The translations under genes were made by a program, and so were the position numbers. From Mucilaginibacter_A sp041088075 (lineage in GTDB: Bacteria > Bacteroidota > Bacteroidia > Sphingobacteriales > Sphingobacteriaceae), in the NCBI RefSeq assembly GCF_041088075.1, contig NZ_JBGCVY010000042.1, forward strand, positions 1-64,000: a DNA stretch of 64,000 nucleotides, given 5' to 3'. Position 1 is the stretch's first letter. Each line of letters begins with the position of its first letter. Positions 20,241-28,690 of this stretch are shown here, piece after piece. The notes under the pieces were generated by a model. The model was not told where the DNA came from. It ran no database searches and saw only the letters and a list, made by a program, of their open reading frames with translations.

Positions 20241-20930
20241 ATGGTTAAAAAACTATTTTCGGCACTTATCGTCCTATTTTTTGCCATTAGTGCTACCAAA
20301 GCACAAGACTGGGCCAACATCAAAAAATATCAAGAAGCCAACAGCAAAGTACCGCCGCCTGCCTCCGGGGAAAACCGGGTAGTGTATATGGGTGATTCGA
20401 TCACTGATTTTTGGATCGGCAACGATTCTACTTTCTTTGCCGGCAAGCCTTATTTTGACCGCGGGATAAGCGGTCAGACAACCGGACAAATGCTGGTGCG
20501 TTTCCGCGAAGATGTGATCAACCTGAAACCTAAAGTTGTGGTGATCCTGGCCGGGATAAACGACATTGCCGAGAACAACGGGCCATCAAAACTGGAAGAC
20601 GTGTTTGGCAACCTTGTATCCATGGCTGAACTGGCAAAAGCCAACAACATCAAAGTGGTGCTGTCGTCAATAACGCCCGCCTTTGCTTTTCCGTGGCGGA
20701 AATCTATAGACCCGGTGCCAAAAGTTGCCGCTTTAAACGAAATGATAAAGAATTATTCGGACAAGAACAATATTGTTTACCTGGATTATTTTACAGCCAT
20801 GGCCGATGCAAGAAGAGGGCTGCCTGCAAATTTGTCGAAAGATGGCGTGCACCCAAACTTGGCAGGTTATAAAATGATGGAACCGCTTGCAGAAAAAGCA
20901 ATTGAGGCGGCACTGAAAAAAAGAAAATAG
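20241..20930 (+). CDS. Exported SGNH/GDSL-family esterase
   Basis: Secreted hydrolase of 229 aa with a signal peptide ending near residue 21 (ISATKA/Q). The SGNH blocks are all visible: block I YMGDSITD (nucleophile Ser), block II Gly in GISGQTTGQ, block III ILAGINDI (Asn) and block V DGVHPN (Asp/His). It resembles the lysophospholipase/acetylxylan-esterase-like branch. In this locus a carbohydrate O-deacetylase role is plausible, working with the next gene. The substrate is not known. Confidence 0.9.
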   Translation: MVKKLFSALIVLFFAISATKAQDWANIKKYQEANSKVPPPASGENRVVYMGDSITDFWIGNDSTFFAGKPYFDRGISGQTTGQMLVRFREDVINLKPKVVVILAGINDIAENNGPSKLEDVFGNLVSMAELAKANNIKVVLSSITPAFAFPWRKSIDPVPKVAALNEMIKNYSDKNNIVYLDYFTAMADARRGLPANLSKDGVHPNLAGYKMMEPLAEKAIEAALKKRK

Positions 20931-20964
20931 TTTCTTTTTGATAAGCGTAATTATTCAGGTTCCA

Positions 20965-21049
20965 ATGCTTCTTTTATCACCTAAAATTCATTGGTTTCTG
21001 TTTTGTTCAGGTTGATTCAGGCACCAATTTTATAGGGTAAAAGAAGCAT
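20965..21049. repeat. Inverted 12-mer pair between genes
   Basis: ATGCTTCTTTTA at 20965-20976 followed by TCACCTAAAATTCATTGG, and TAAAAGAAGCAT at 21038-21049 preceded by CACCAATTTTATAGGG; 85 bp. Confidence 0.85.
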
Positions 21050-21114
21050 CCTGATTTTTAATATTTATAAGTGTATTTATCAACAGCACAATTGATTTAG
21101 CCCTAAAAAAAATA

Positions 21115-22551
21115 ATGAAAACTTTCCTTTGTTTTATGGCCATGGCTTTTAGCCTTTCCGCTTTTTCATCCCCGCCGGGCGAAAAAAAAGCGTTAAAAGT
21201 ATGCAACTTGTTTTCGGACCATATGGTGCTTCAACAACGGGAAAAAGTAAATTTTTGGGGAAAAGCAGGCCCCGGTGAAAAACTGACCATTTCTGCCAGT
21301 TGGGGAAAGAATGCTTCAACCAATGCAGATGCTGCCGGCAATTGGAAAGTAAAACTGCTTGCCCCTAAAGCAGGCGGCCCATACACCATCAATATTAAAA
21401 CGAAAGACAGCAATATTGCTATTAACGATGTGCTGGTTGGCGAGGTTTGGCTGGCTTCTGGCCAATCAAACATGGACATACCTTTAAAAGGCTGGCCGCC
21501 GGGCGATACGATTTTGAATTCAAAGCTGGAAATTAGTAAAGCCAGTTATCCAAACATCAGGTTGCTGAAAGTGCCTTTTGGCATCTCAACAACCCCTTTG
21601 GATTCTATCGGCGGAAAATGGAACGCGGCATCGCCGGAAACAGCAGGCGATTTTAGTGCCACCGCTTATTTTTTCGCCCGAAAACTTTACCAGGAACTGC
21701 ATGTGCCAATTGGGATCATCCAATCTTCCATCGGAGGGACACCGGCAGAAGCCTGGACAAGCAGGGGCTATCTGGAAAAAATAGGGGACTTTGATGCAGC
21801 AATAGCCGAACAGGAAAAACCTCAAAACAAAACGGAAAAACCTAAAATCAACAGTAATTCTCCTACGGTACTTTTTAATGCGATGATCAACCCGCTGATC
21901 CCTTACACCATCAAAGGTGTGATTTGGTACCAGGGCGAATCAAATGTTGGCCGGGCAGAACAGTATAAAAAACTTTTTCCGAATATGATCGAAGACTGGC
22001 GGAACAAATGGGGCAATCAGCTTCCGTTTTATTTTGTACAATTGGCGCCCTATATTTACAAAGACCCAAAACAAACGGAACAGTCCCAAAAGCTGAGGAA
22101 TGCACAACGTTACGGTTTAAAGCTGCCCAAAACCGGCATGGTATCAACTTTGGATATTGGGTATCTTAAAACCGCGCACCCGCCCAACAAACAAGAAGTG
22201 GGCAACCGTTTGGCAAGGTTTGCATTGGCCAATGAGTATGGACAGAATTTGGTCAAATCAGGCCCGTTATACAAAAAAGCGGTTGCATCAGGTAAGGAAC
22301 TTATCGTTGATTTTGATGATGTAGGAAGCGGCTTGCTTGCATCAGACAAAGGGCTGACGAATTTTGAGATAGCGGGGGCAGATAAAGTTTACGTTCCGGC
22401 ACAAGCCAAAATAGTTAACAATAAAGTAGTTGTCAGCAGTCCTTCGATTGCCGCACCTGTTTATGTCAGGTATGCCTGGAGCGACAGCAGCGCCGCAACT
22501 TTGTTTAATAAGGAAGGGTTGCCTGCTTCAACATTTACTTCTGAAAATTGA
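21115..22551 (+). CDS. Sialate O-acetylesterase-like (SASA) carbohydrate esterase
   Basis: Exported esterase of 478 aa removing O-acetyl groups from sugars. The signal peptide covers about residues 1-18. SASA-family blocks are clear: GEVWLASGQSNMDIPL (nucleophile Ser within GQSN), IGIIQSSIGGTPAEAW, GVIWYQGESNVG (block III) and EDWRNKWG. The C-terminal DIGYLKTAHPPNKQEVGNRLA carries the Asp/His block. It lies between another SGNH esterase and a sugar permease, so it most likely deacetylates glycan fragments before cleavage or import. Related proteins also act on plant polysaccharides, so sialic acid need not be the substrate. Confidence 0.92.
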   Translation: MKTFLCFMAMAFSLSAFSSPPGEKKALKVCNLFSDHMVLQQREKVNFWGKAGPGEKLTISASWGKNASTNADAAGNWKVKLLAPKAGGPYTINIKTKDSNIAINDVLVGEVWLASGQSNMDIPLKGWPPGDTILNSKLEISKASYPNIRLLKVPFGISTTPLDSIGGKWNAASPETAGDFSATAYFFARKLYQELHVPIGIIQSSIGGTPAEAWTSRGYLEKIGDFDAAIAEQEKPQNKTEKPKINSNSPTVLFNAMINPLIPYTIKGVIWYQGESNVGRAEQYKKLFPNMIEDWRNKWGNQLPFYFVQLAPYIYKDPKQTEQSQKLRNAQRYGLKLPKTGMVSTLDIGYLKTAHPPNKQEVGNRLARFALANEYGQNLVKSGPLYKKAVASGKELIVDFDDVGSGLLASDKGLTNFEIAGADKVYVPAQAKIVNNKVVVSSPSIAAPVYVRYAWSDSSAATLFNKEGLPASTFTSEN

Positions 22552-22669
22552 CGGTTTAGTGGAGGGCTTAATTGCTTTTTTGATACATTGCCTTTAAATG
22601 TACGTGTTTCTAATCTGGCTCAGCTAATTACCTTTTATCAACAGCACATTCTCTTTCAATAACCAATAG

Positions 22670-23908
22670 ATGTCTCAAAAAGCAGCATTTACAGAAAAAA
22701 GGTTTTTAGTTACCTTCATTTCTGTTACTTCATTATTTTTAATGTGGGGCGTTTTACTCTCCATGAGCGATGTATTGAACAAGCACTTCCAAGACGTGCT
22801 GAACTTGTCTAAAGCTAAATCGGGGCTGATACAGCTATCTGTATTTGGGGCTTATTTTGTGATGAGTATTCCCGCAGGCTACTTTCTTAAAAAATTTGGG
22901 TACAAGCCCGGCGTGCTTTTAGGCCTGGCTTTATTTGCCATGGGCGTATTTTTATTTGTTCCTGCCGCCAATGCAGCATCCTTTAATTTTTTCAGGATTG
23001 CATTGTTTGTCATGGGCTGCGGTATGGCTACGCTCGAAACTGTGGCACATCCCTTTGCTGCCGCTTTGGGCGATCAACGTACCAGTGATCAGCGAATCAA
23101 TTTTGCACAATCGTTTAACGCTGTGGGTACGATCATTGGCCCGGCAATCGGATCCTATTTTTTACTGCGTGTAGCAAGCAACCACTCAACAGGCCTTGCT
23201 TCTGTTAAGACACTTTATATTGCTATTGGTTGTGTCATTGTATTTATCGGTATCGTGTTTTTGTTTTTAAAAATACCGGTACTTACAGACCCGCACAAGC
23301 CTGTATCAGATGCAGCGGCAGTAAACGTTGATTTAGCGCCCTCTAAAAAGCTTTACCAGCACAGGCATTTTGTGTGGGCGGTAATAGCGCAGTTTTTTAA
23401 TGTTGCGGCACAGGCCGGCACATGGGCGTTTTTTATTAATTACGGACATGAGGTAATGGGTTTTAGCAACCAGACAGCAGGCAATTATATGATTGTTTTT
23501 ATGGCCATGATGGCAATTGGGCGTTTTGTCGGCACTTTTTTGATGCGTTTTATCCAGCCCCATAAATTGTTGGCAGCCTTTGCCTGTGGCAGCATCATCA
23601 TGTGCCTGTTGGTAACCCAACGCTTAGGCTGGGCATCTTATATTGCTTTGATGATGGTCAACTTCTTTTTTAGTATCATGTTTCCAACCATTTTTAGCTT
23701 AGGCTTAAAAAACCTGGGGCCGCATACGCAACAAGCCTCTTCGTTTATATCTATGGGCGTGGTGGGCGGTGCATTTTTTCCGCTTATTATGGGGCTGGTA
23801 GCCAACCAGGATGTGGCCAAAGCATATTATCTGCCTATCATTTGTTATATCGTGATATTCCTTTTTGGGTATAAATTTTACAAGGTCCGTTTATCTGTCC
23901 AGTCCTGA
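22670..23908 (+). CDS. FucP-type sugar MFS transporter
   Basis: Inner-membrane permease of 412 aa with about twelve hydrophobic segments, of the fucose:H+ symporter branch of the major facilitator superfamily. The N-terminal VTSLFLMWGVLLSMSDVLNKHFQ and LSKAKSGLIQLSVFGAYFVMSIPAGYF match the FucP pattern, as does FFNVAAQAGTWAFFINYG. It probably imports a monosaccharide released by the upstream enzymes. The actual sugar (fucose, galactose, glucose or other) cannot be deduced. Confidence 0.9.
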   Translation: MSQKAAFTEKRFLVTFISVTSLFLMWGVLLSMSDVLNKHFQDVLNLSKAKSGLIQLSVFGAYFVMSIPAGYFLKKFGYKPGVLLGLALFAMGVFLFVPAANAASFNFFRIALFVMGCGMATLETVAHPFAAALGDQRTSDQRINFAQSFNAVGTIIGPAIGSYFLLRVASNHSTGLASVKTLYIAIGCVIVFIGIVFLFLKIPVLTDPHKPVSDAAAVNVDLAPSKKLYQHRHFVWAVIAQFFNVAAQAGTWAFFINYGHEVMGFSNQTAGNYMIVFMAMMAIGRFVGTFLMRFIQPHKLLAAFACGSIIMCLLVTQRLGWASYIALMMVNFFFSIMFPTIFSLGLKNLGPHTQQASSFISMGVVGGAFFPLIMGLVANQDVAKAYYLPIICYIVIFLFGYKFYKVRLSVQS

Positions 23909-24036
23909 TTTTACTTTTGGTTTGATAGGTTGAAGTTTAAGGAATTTTCAGGTTTGTCGGATCCGGAAATGAAGTTTGTATGCTGGTAATTAACGTAGCA
24001 GGTTTTAAGAACCGAGCTTTGCAGTATATCTTTCCG

Positions 24037-24125
24037 ATACTTCTTTTACCACATAAAAATCATAGGCCAATTCTGTTTTTTAGCGAAGCATACGGAAACA
24101 AGATTTATAGGCATAAAAGAAGCAT
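24037..24125. repeat. Inverted 12-mer pair between convergent genes
   Basis: Variant ATACTTCTTTTA at 24037-24048 followed by CCACATAAAAATC, and TAAAAGAAGCAT at 24114-24125; 89 bp. It is the only structure in the 339-bp gap between the permease and the TA module. Confidence 0.82.
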
Positions 24126-24247
24126 GATAAAATTTTCTAATGTTTTTGAAATTTACGATAGCTGATACCTATTATCAGGGATTGATGCGTAATTTTGGGA
24201 ATTTGTTGAAATGTAACTTCAAAAAAGCATCCTCGGAATAGTGTAAA

Positions 24248-25081
24248 TTAGCTATCAATGGTTAGTCCTATTAACATTGCCTTTAAAAGTGATAATACTT
24301 GCACAATAGTTTTATCTATCTCACTAACCATATTCCTAATAAAGGCACTGTTTTCTTGTTTTTCTATTAAGCCTGTAATGATTTTTTGAAGCCTCATTAA
24401 CAGGCTTTCATTGGTGCCAATAATTTTTTTAATTTCACGGCCGATAACAATAGCTGAAATTTCTTCCAAGTCCAAATCCTCACCACCAAATAAATCGCTG
24501 TAGTGTTCATAGATCAATTCTGTTTGCAAGTCAAAAAAGTGTATTAGGATATTAGCAATATCTCTCGAATCTTTTAAACGGTGTTCCGGGCGGTCATCAA
24601 AGGCAATAAACTTTAGAAGGACTATTGCAGGCAGGGTTGCTATTTTAAACTGATGGCCTGTCTCGATCTTAACTTGTTGCGTCCCTGATTGGTAAACTTC
24701 CATAAAGCCGTTAACCTTAATGTTTGCCAGTCCTATTCCTTCCAGTTTTACCCCTTCATCTATATCTACTTCTCCAAATGGCAATATATCTACTTGTACA
24801 CCTGAAGGAGTAAGCATGACAAATTGGTTTTCCTTCGTATCCTGAAATTTGTTCTGTGCAATCAAGTATGCTTTTAAGTCCTCATATTCTTTTTGGCTGC
24901 CAACCATTACTGCAAAATCCACATCTTTTGTTGTACGAAATACCTTGTTTTCCCTTGAATACCATACATCCCTTGCCAGCGCGCCTACCAGGTAAAAATC
25001 AATTCCTACTATATCAAATGCTTGTTCCAAGGCATCAAATACTTCTTTTAATTCTCCTTGCCTAATACCGCTCAAATTCAT
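24248..25081 (-). CDS. Nucleotidyltransferase-like toxin of a type IV TA pair (AbiEii-like)
   Basis: 277 aa with the signature of polymerase-beta-fold nucleotidyltransferases: LVGALARDVWYS near residues 30-41 and the acidic pair in TTKDVDFAV near 51-59, with a third acidic residue in the QVDILPFG segment. The rest is helical, consistent with AbiEii/AbiGii-type toxins. It overlaps the 3' end of the upstream AbiEi-like gene by 20 bases, so the two are translationally coupled. Inference: an abortive-infection module active on tRNA or another nucleic-acid target. It could instead be a related uncharacterised nucleotidyltransferase. The variant 12-mer (25039-25050) lies inside the gene, encoding part of ELKEVF. 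Confidence 0.7.
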   Translation of the reverse strand: MNLSGIRQGELKEVFDALEQAFDIVGIDFYLVGALARDVWYSRENKVFRTTKDVDFAVMVGSQKEYEDLKAYLIAQNKFQDTKENQFVMLTPSGVQVDILPFGEVDIDEGVKLEGIGLANIKVNGFMEVYQSGTQQVKIETGHQFKIATLPAIVLLKFIAFDDRPEHRLKDSRDIANILIHFFDLQTELIYEHYSDLFGGEDLDLEEISAIVIGREIKKIIGTNESLLMRLQKIITGLIEKQENSAFIRNMVSEIDKTIVQVLSLLKAMLIGLTIDS

Positions 25082-26069
25082 CTTTCAGGTATTTATTATA
25101 AATCAGTTCTGCGGTTTCGTGGCACCTGGGGTCATCGGTAATAATCAGGTCAGCATATACCAGTAGGATAGGAGCATAAGTAAAAGGTTTAGCATCTTCA
25201 ACAGCCCAAAATTTCTTATAAAGCTGAACCTCTCCCTTTGCAACAGGTATCAATTTCCACTCGCGAATGATAGCAGTTTTGTTTTCGCCTGTATATAAAG
25301 TTAAAATTGCAGGTTTTAGGTAGTTTGTCAGTAGTGCTGCTGCCGGTTCTCCTCCCCAAACATTTTTATCCTGATTGATGGGCAAGCTTTCCCAATTGGT
25401 TAAATTCTCCTGATTCCAAAACTTATAATTGCCAATCAATAATGAAGGCTTTAATGTTTCCCGATATCCTGCGATCCATCTTTCTAACAACGCCTTTTTG
25501 TTTTGTAATTGCATCCTCTTTTCATCAATCTGCAAAACAAAACCTGTTTCTTTCAAGCCAGATATTACATTGTTAATATTGCCTAAAGCTACGTCTGTTG
25601 CTCCCGCAATCTGCCGGTAAGTCTGTTGGATTGCTTCTTTATTTTGTAACAGATGGAACACTACTTTTAATCCGGTTTTGGTAAATGCCCGGTTGGTTAC
25701 TGTCTTTTTGATTTCAATAGGCTTATTGCCATCTATCCAAACAAAATGCTTGTTCACATGGAGGTAGATATTACCGGCTGCATCTAAGTAAGCTATCTTT
25801 TCCTCGCGCAATGCTTCTTTTATCGTTGGAAAAATATGGTTTGCCACAATCATCAAAGGTTTATATTTCTCAGCCAAAGCAAAGATTTGTGGAAGTTGGT
25901 GTTGCCGAAGCTCATTTCTTGTTTCCACAAATAGATGCAGCTTTTCCTTGTTGAAAAATAAATCTACTTCGCCATCAATTTCCTTGTCTAAAGCTTTCCA
26001 ATGAAATTCTATTCCTGTAATCGCGGTAAACCGGTCAAATGCTGTTTGTACTGTTTGTTTTCCGTTCAT
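25062..26069 (-). CDS. AbiEi-family antitoxin/transcriptional regulator (type IV TA)
   Basis: 335 aa protein resembling the AbiEi_2 antitoxin family. The N-terminal 120 residues look like a nuclease-fold-derived domain (LFVETRNELRQHQLPQIFALAEKY). A winged helix-turn-helix follows near 130-200 (TKTGLKVVFHLLQ ... TYRQIAGATDVALGNINNVISGLKETGF), then a C-terminal region (WGGEPAAALLTNYLKP ... LLVYADLIITDDPRCHETAELIY). It precedes and overlaps the toxin gene. A perfect palindrome lies just upstream of the start and is a likely autoregulatory site. An exact 12-mer (25811-25822) is embedded in the coding sequence at IKEALREE. Confidence 0.78.
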   Translation of the reverse strand: MNGKQTVQTAFDRFTAITGIEFHWKALDKEIDGEVDLFFNKEKLHLFVETRNELRQHQLPQIFALAEKYKPLMIVANHIFPTIKEALREEKIAYLDAAGNIYLHVNKHFVWIDGNKPIEIKKTVTNRAFTKTGLKVVFHLLQNKEAIQQTYRQIAGATDVALGNINNVISGLKETGFVLQIDEKRMQLQNKKALLERWIAGYRETLKPSLLIGNYKFWNQENLTNWESLPINQDKNVWGGEPAAALLTNYLKPAILTLYTGENKTAIIREWKLIPVAKGEVQLYKKFWAVEDAKPFTYAPILLVYADLIITDDPRCHETAELIYNKYLKDEFERY

Positions 26070-26080
26070 AATATAGTTAA

Positions 26081-26097
26081 GTTCACGTTACGTGAAC
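26081..26097. promoter_or_regulatory. Palindromic operator upstream of the AbiEi-like gene
   Basis: GTTCACGTTACGTGAAC is a 7-bp inverted repeat with a 3-bp centre, located 12 bases upstream of the antitoxin start codon. AbiEi proteins are known to repress their own operons through inverted repeats, so this is the natural candidate operator. Confidence 0.7.
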
Positions 26098-26215
26098 AAA
26101 TATATTTAATGAACAAACATATAAAATAAAATGATTAAACTTTGCTGAACTCCCTTTTGGAACAAGTGATGTTGTAAATAAACTTGTTTAAACTAATTCT
26201 TTGATGCTTTGCACT

Positions 26216-26308
26216 ATGCTTCTTTTACCATATAAAAATTGGTGAATGCCTGGTTTTGATTTGTTTAAGCTGGTAAAGACACCAATTTTTAGGTGGTAAA
26301 AGAAGCAT
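26216..26308. repeat. Inverted 12-mer pair between tRNA-Ala and the TA operon
   Basis: ATGCTTCTTTTA at 26216-26227 followed by CCATATAAAAATTGGTG, and TAAAAGAAGCAT at 26297-26308 preceded by CACCAATTTTTAGGTGG; 93 bp with long complementary inner flanks. Confidence 0.87.
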
Positions 26309-26420
26309 CAACCTAAAAATGAGGGCCAGAAAAAAAGCTAAACTGCTTTACGATTTACGCCTGCAATCAGAACCGTAATTACTAAAAGTTAAGAAAACAT
26401 GCTGGCTTATTATTGGACTA

Positions 26421-26466
26421 AAAAAAATCAGGCTTTCAAGTTTATTACTTAAAAGCCTGATTTTTA
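26421..26466 (-). terminator. Terminator of tRNA-Ala
   Basis: On the minus strand, just after the tRNA 3' end, AAAAATCAGGCTTTT pairs with its complement across a loop and is followed by eight T. Confidence 0.85.
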
Positions 26467-26469
26467 AAG

Positions 26470-26543
26470 TGGAGAATATCGGAGTCGAACCGATGACCTC
26501 TTGCATGCCATGCAAACGCTCTAGCCAGCTGAGCTAATCCCCC
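26470..26543 (-). tRNA. tRNA-Ala (anticodon GGC)
   Basis: Complete cloverleaf: acceptor GGGGGAT/ATTCTCC (two G-T wobbles), D-arm GCTC...GAGC, anticodon stem TTTGC/GCAAG with loop ATGGCAT giving GGC, T-arm ATCGG-TTCGACT-CCGAT, discriminator A. CCA is not encoded. Confidence 0.95.
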
Positions 26544-26554
26544 GTTTGTTGCTG

Positions 26555-26585
26555 CAAAACTAATAAAAAGTTTTTCGTTCGCAAA
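26555..26585 (-). promoter_or_regulatory. Bacteroidota-type promoter for tRNA-Ala
   Basis: On the minus strand TTTG (26585-26582), exactly 19 bases, then TAGTTTTG (26562-26555): a perfect match to TTTG-N19-TAnnTTTG, ending 11 bases before the tRNA. Confidence 0.88.
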
Positions 26586-26710
26586 TTTTATCAAACTGCA
26601 ATTGCCTTGTTTTTCAATTTAAAAACTGTAGGTTGAAGTTGTGATAAATAAAAGCTTACAGGATAGAAGCAAAACTTTTGTTGCTGATCTTCTACGCAAA
26701 AATATTTCTG

Positions 26711-26722
26711 ATGCTTCTTTTA
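26711..26722 (+). repeat. Single 12-mer ATGCTTCTTTTA
   Basis: Exact copy. On the minus strand it reads TAAAAGAAGCAT upstream of the tRNA-Ala gene, the usual 'upstream' orientation. The extension (GGGGTGTTTTTT) has diverged. Confidence 0.85.
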
Positions 26723-26836
26723 GGGGTGTTTTTTCTACATCTTTTAACAAAAATGCACGTAATAATAGCGTTTATGCGGCCGGTTGTTTTAGGATAGGAT
26801 TTTGTATGACCAGCACGCCACTCAAACCTAATTAAA

Positions 26837-27010
26837 ATGAATACAGAAATAAACGATCAGCCTCAAAACGAAATCGCGGTATATGTTTACTCAGAAAAAA
26901 TGCCCGCGGTTAAAAGGTGCACCATTTGCCAAACCGAACTAACCATCGTTCAGCATATTCATTACACCAGTTTTGGTTTGCAGTTGTGCGACGATTGTTT
27001 GTATTTGTAA
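26837..27010 (+). CDS. Small protein with two CxxC motifs (zinc-ribbon-like)
   Basis: 57-aa open frame starting MNTEINDQPQ and ending CDDCLYL. The centre reads KRCTICQTEL and the end LQLCDDC, so two CxxC knuckles are separated by about 22 residues, the layout of a small zinc ribbon. The ATG is preceded by AATTAAA, with no Shine-Dalgarno, as usual here. It lies between tRNA-Ala and the NUC1 nuclease and is in neither's operon. No family is recognised; the function is unknown. Regular codon use and the paired cysteines support a real gene. Confidence 0.65.
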   Translation: MNTEINDQPQNEIAVYVYSEKMPAVKRCTICQTELTIVQHIHYTSFGLQLCDDCLYL

Positions 27011-27073
27011 TATTCCGGTTCCTGTTTTTCTTATTTGATAAATTGCTATTTTTTGTAGTAATTTTATCGCGAA

Positions 27074-28543
27074 ATGAAGGACGGGAAAATACGCCGATTG
27101 ACAAAAACCTGCCGGTTGGCCATGTTGTTTTTAACGGCTGTAATTTTAACTTCCTGCGGAAATAACCCTCAACAAACCGCGCCGCCGCCAACCAATACTT
27201 CCGTAAGTTATGGCGGAAATTACCATACAGCTTTAACCCTGACCGAAGATTTTGAGCAAGGCCACAAAGCAGCCTACGCAAGCGGAAATATTGTTTTTAA
27301 AACCGGCAATTGGCTTTTGCAGGATGCCCTGACCGGCAGCAGCGAGGCTGATTACAAAACCGGAAAGCAGTCCGTCCGCATCCGTAACAATGGCAAGATC
27401 AGTATGCTTTTTGATGTGGATGGTGCTTCAACCGTAACCGTTAAACATGCAGCTTATGGCGAAGACGGCGCTTCTGCCTGGGCTTTGTTTGTGGCTTCTT
27501 CCAACGATAAAACTTTTAAACAAGTTGGCGCAACCATCATCAGCAGCAACCATAATTTGCAAACGGCAACTTTCAATATCAATAAAACGGGCCGTATCCG
27601 GTTTGAAATCCGCAAACTTTCGGGCGGTAAAAACCGCATCAATTTGGATGATTTTACGATCAGTGGGACCGGGGACATTCAAAACGAAGGCGGCACTTCG
27701 GTAAGTACGGGCGATACAATTGTGGGCACAAAACCCAGCCCTACAGATTCTGTTGCCGCTGGCGATAACGATAATCTGCTGTTGGGAAACCCGAGCGGCG
27801 CCACGCACAGCCTCAGCAATTACAACAATTACCTCATCAACCAAAAATATTATACCGAAAGTTACAGCCGCGACCGCTGCGGGCCAAACTGGGTTTGCTG
27901 GCATTTGGGCGCAACGGATTTGGGAAGCGCCAGCCGTTCAAACGATTTTCGGCCGGATACCAAATTGCCCGCCGGTTGGTACGAAGCGCAGGATTACAGC
28001 TATCAGGGTTCGGGTTTTGATAAAGGCCACAATTGCCCTTCCGGCGACCGCACCAATACTTCGGATGCCAATTCTGCTACTTTTTTGCTGGACAACATTG
28101 TTCCGCAGGCACCGTATAACAACCAGCGCACCTGGGAGCATTTGGAAAGTTTTACGCGCGGCCAGGTGCAGCAAGGCAACGAGGTTTATATTATGATGGG
28201 CAGTTACGGCACGGGCGGGACGGGTTCAAAAGGTTATGCCGAAACGATTGACGAAGGCAGGATCAACGTACCGGCCCACATCTGGAAAGTGGTGGTGATC
28301 ATCCCGAACGGCGACCAGGATTTAAAACGCATCAACAAAAACACAACGGTGATTGCGGTGGATACGCCGAACGACAACAGCATCAACCCAAACTGGATGC
28401 AGTACATTTGCACCGTGCGCGATATTGAAAAAAATACAGGCTACAATTTACTTTCCAATTTGCCAAAAGCTGTGCAGGATGCAATTGAGACCAGCCGTTA
28501 TGCGGGAACGCCAAAATCAAAAAGGAGTTATGCTGATGACTGA
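27074..28543 (+). CDS. Exported DNA/RNA non-specific endonuclease (NUC1 family) lipoprotein
   Basis: 489 aa with lipobox ILTSC (Cys28). Residues about 50-205 form a jelly-roll-like domain (TLTEDFEQGHK ... INLDDFTISGTG) often found in front of extracellular nucleases. The NUC1 endonuclease domain occupies about 250-475: the ββα-metal catalytic segment GFDKGHNCPSGDRT (general base His319) and the Mg-binding block DNIVPQAPYNNQRTWEHLE. It is predicted to degrade extracellular or periplasmic DNA and RNA. The TGA stop overlaps the first base of a 12-mer that opens an inverted pair. Confidence 0.92.
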   Translation: MKDGKIRRLTKTCRLAMLFLTAVILTSCGNNPQQTAPPPTNTSVSYGGNYHTALTLTEDFEQGHKAAYASGNIVFKTGNWLLQDALTGSSEADYKTGKQSVRIRNNGKISMLFDVDGASTVTVKHAAYGEDGASAWALFVASSNDKTFKQVGATIISSNHNLQTATFNINKTGRIRFEIRKLSGGKNRINLDDFTISGTGDIQNEGGTSVSTGDTIVGTKPSPTDSVAAGDNDNLLLGNPSGATHSLSNYNNYLINQKYYTESYSRDRCGPNWVCWHLGATDLGSASRSNDFRPDTKLPAGWYEAQDYSYQGSGFDKGHNCPSGDRTNTSDANSATFLLDNIVPQAPYNNQRTWEHLESFTRGQVQQGNEVYIMMGSYGTGGTGSKGYAETIDEGRINVPAHIWKVVVIIPNGDQDLKRINKNTTVIAVDTPNDNSINPNWMQYICTVRDIEKNTGYNLLSNLPKAVQDAIETSRYAGTPKSKRSYADD

Positions 28544-28586
28544 TGCTTCTTTTACCGGCATAAATTTAGTGTGCTAAAAGAAGTAT
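28543..28586. repeat. 44-bp inverted 12-mer pair
   Basis: ATGCTTCTTTTA at 28543-28554 and TAAAAGAAGTAT at 28575-28586, separated by CCGGCATAAATTTAGTGTGC. Nearly identical to the pair at 43242-43285, 15 kb away. The first base is the last base of the preceding stop codon. Confidence 0.88.
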
Positions 28587-28690
28587 GGATAAAAATCTAC
28601 CGTAAACAAATATGCAAAACCGGAACAACCAAACGTTAAAACATATATTTCTAAATTGTGTATCTATATCAACTATTTCAAACAAAAAAA

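Noticed and set aside
26641..26835. 64-aa open frame before the CxxC gene
   Set aside because: It contains an exact 12-mer with extension and has composition like the intergenic repeats; more likely non-coding.
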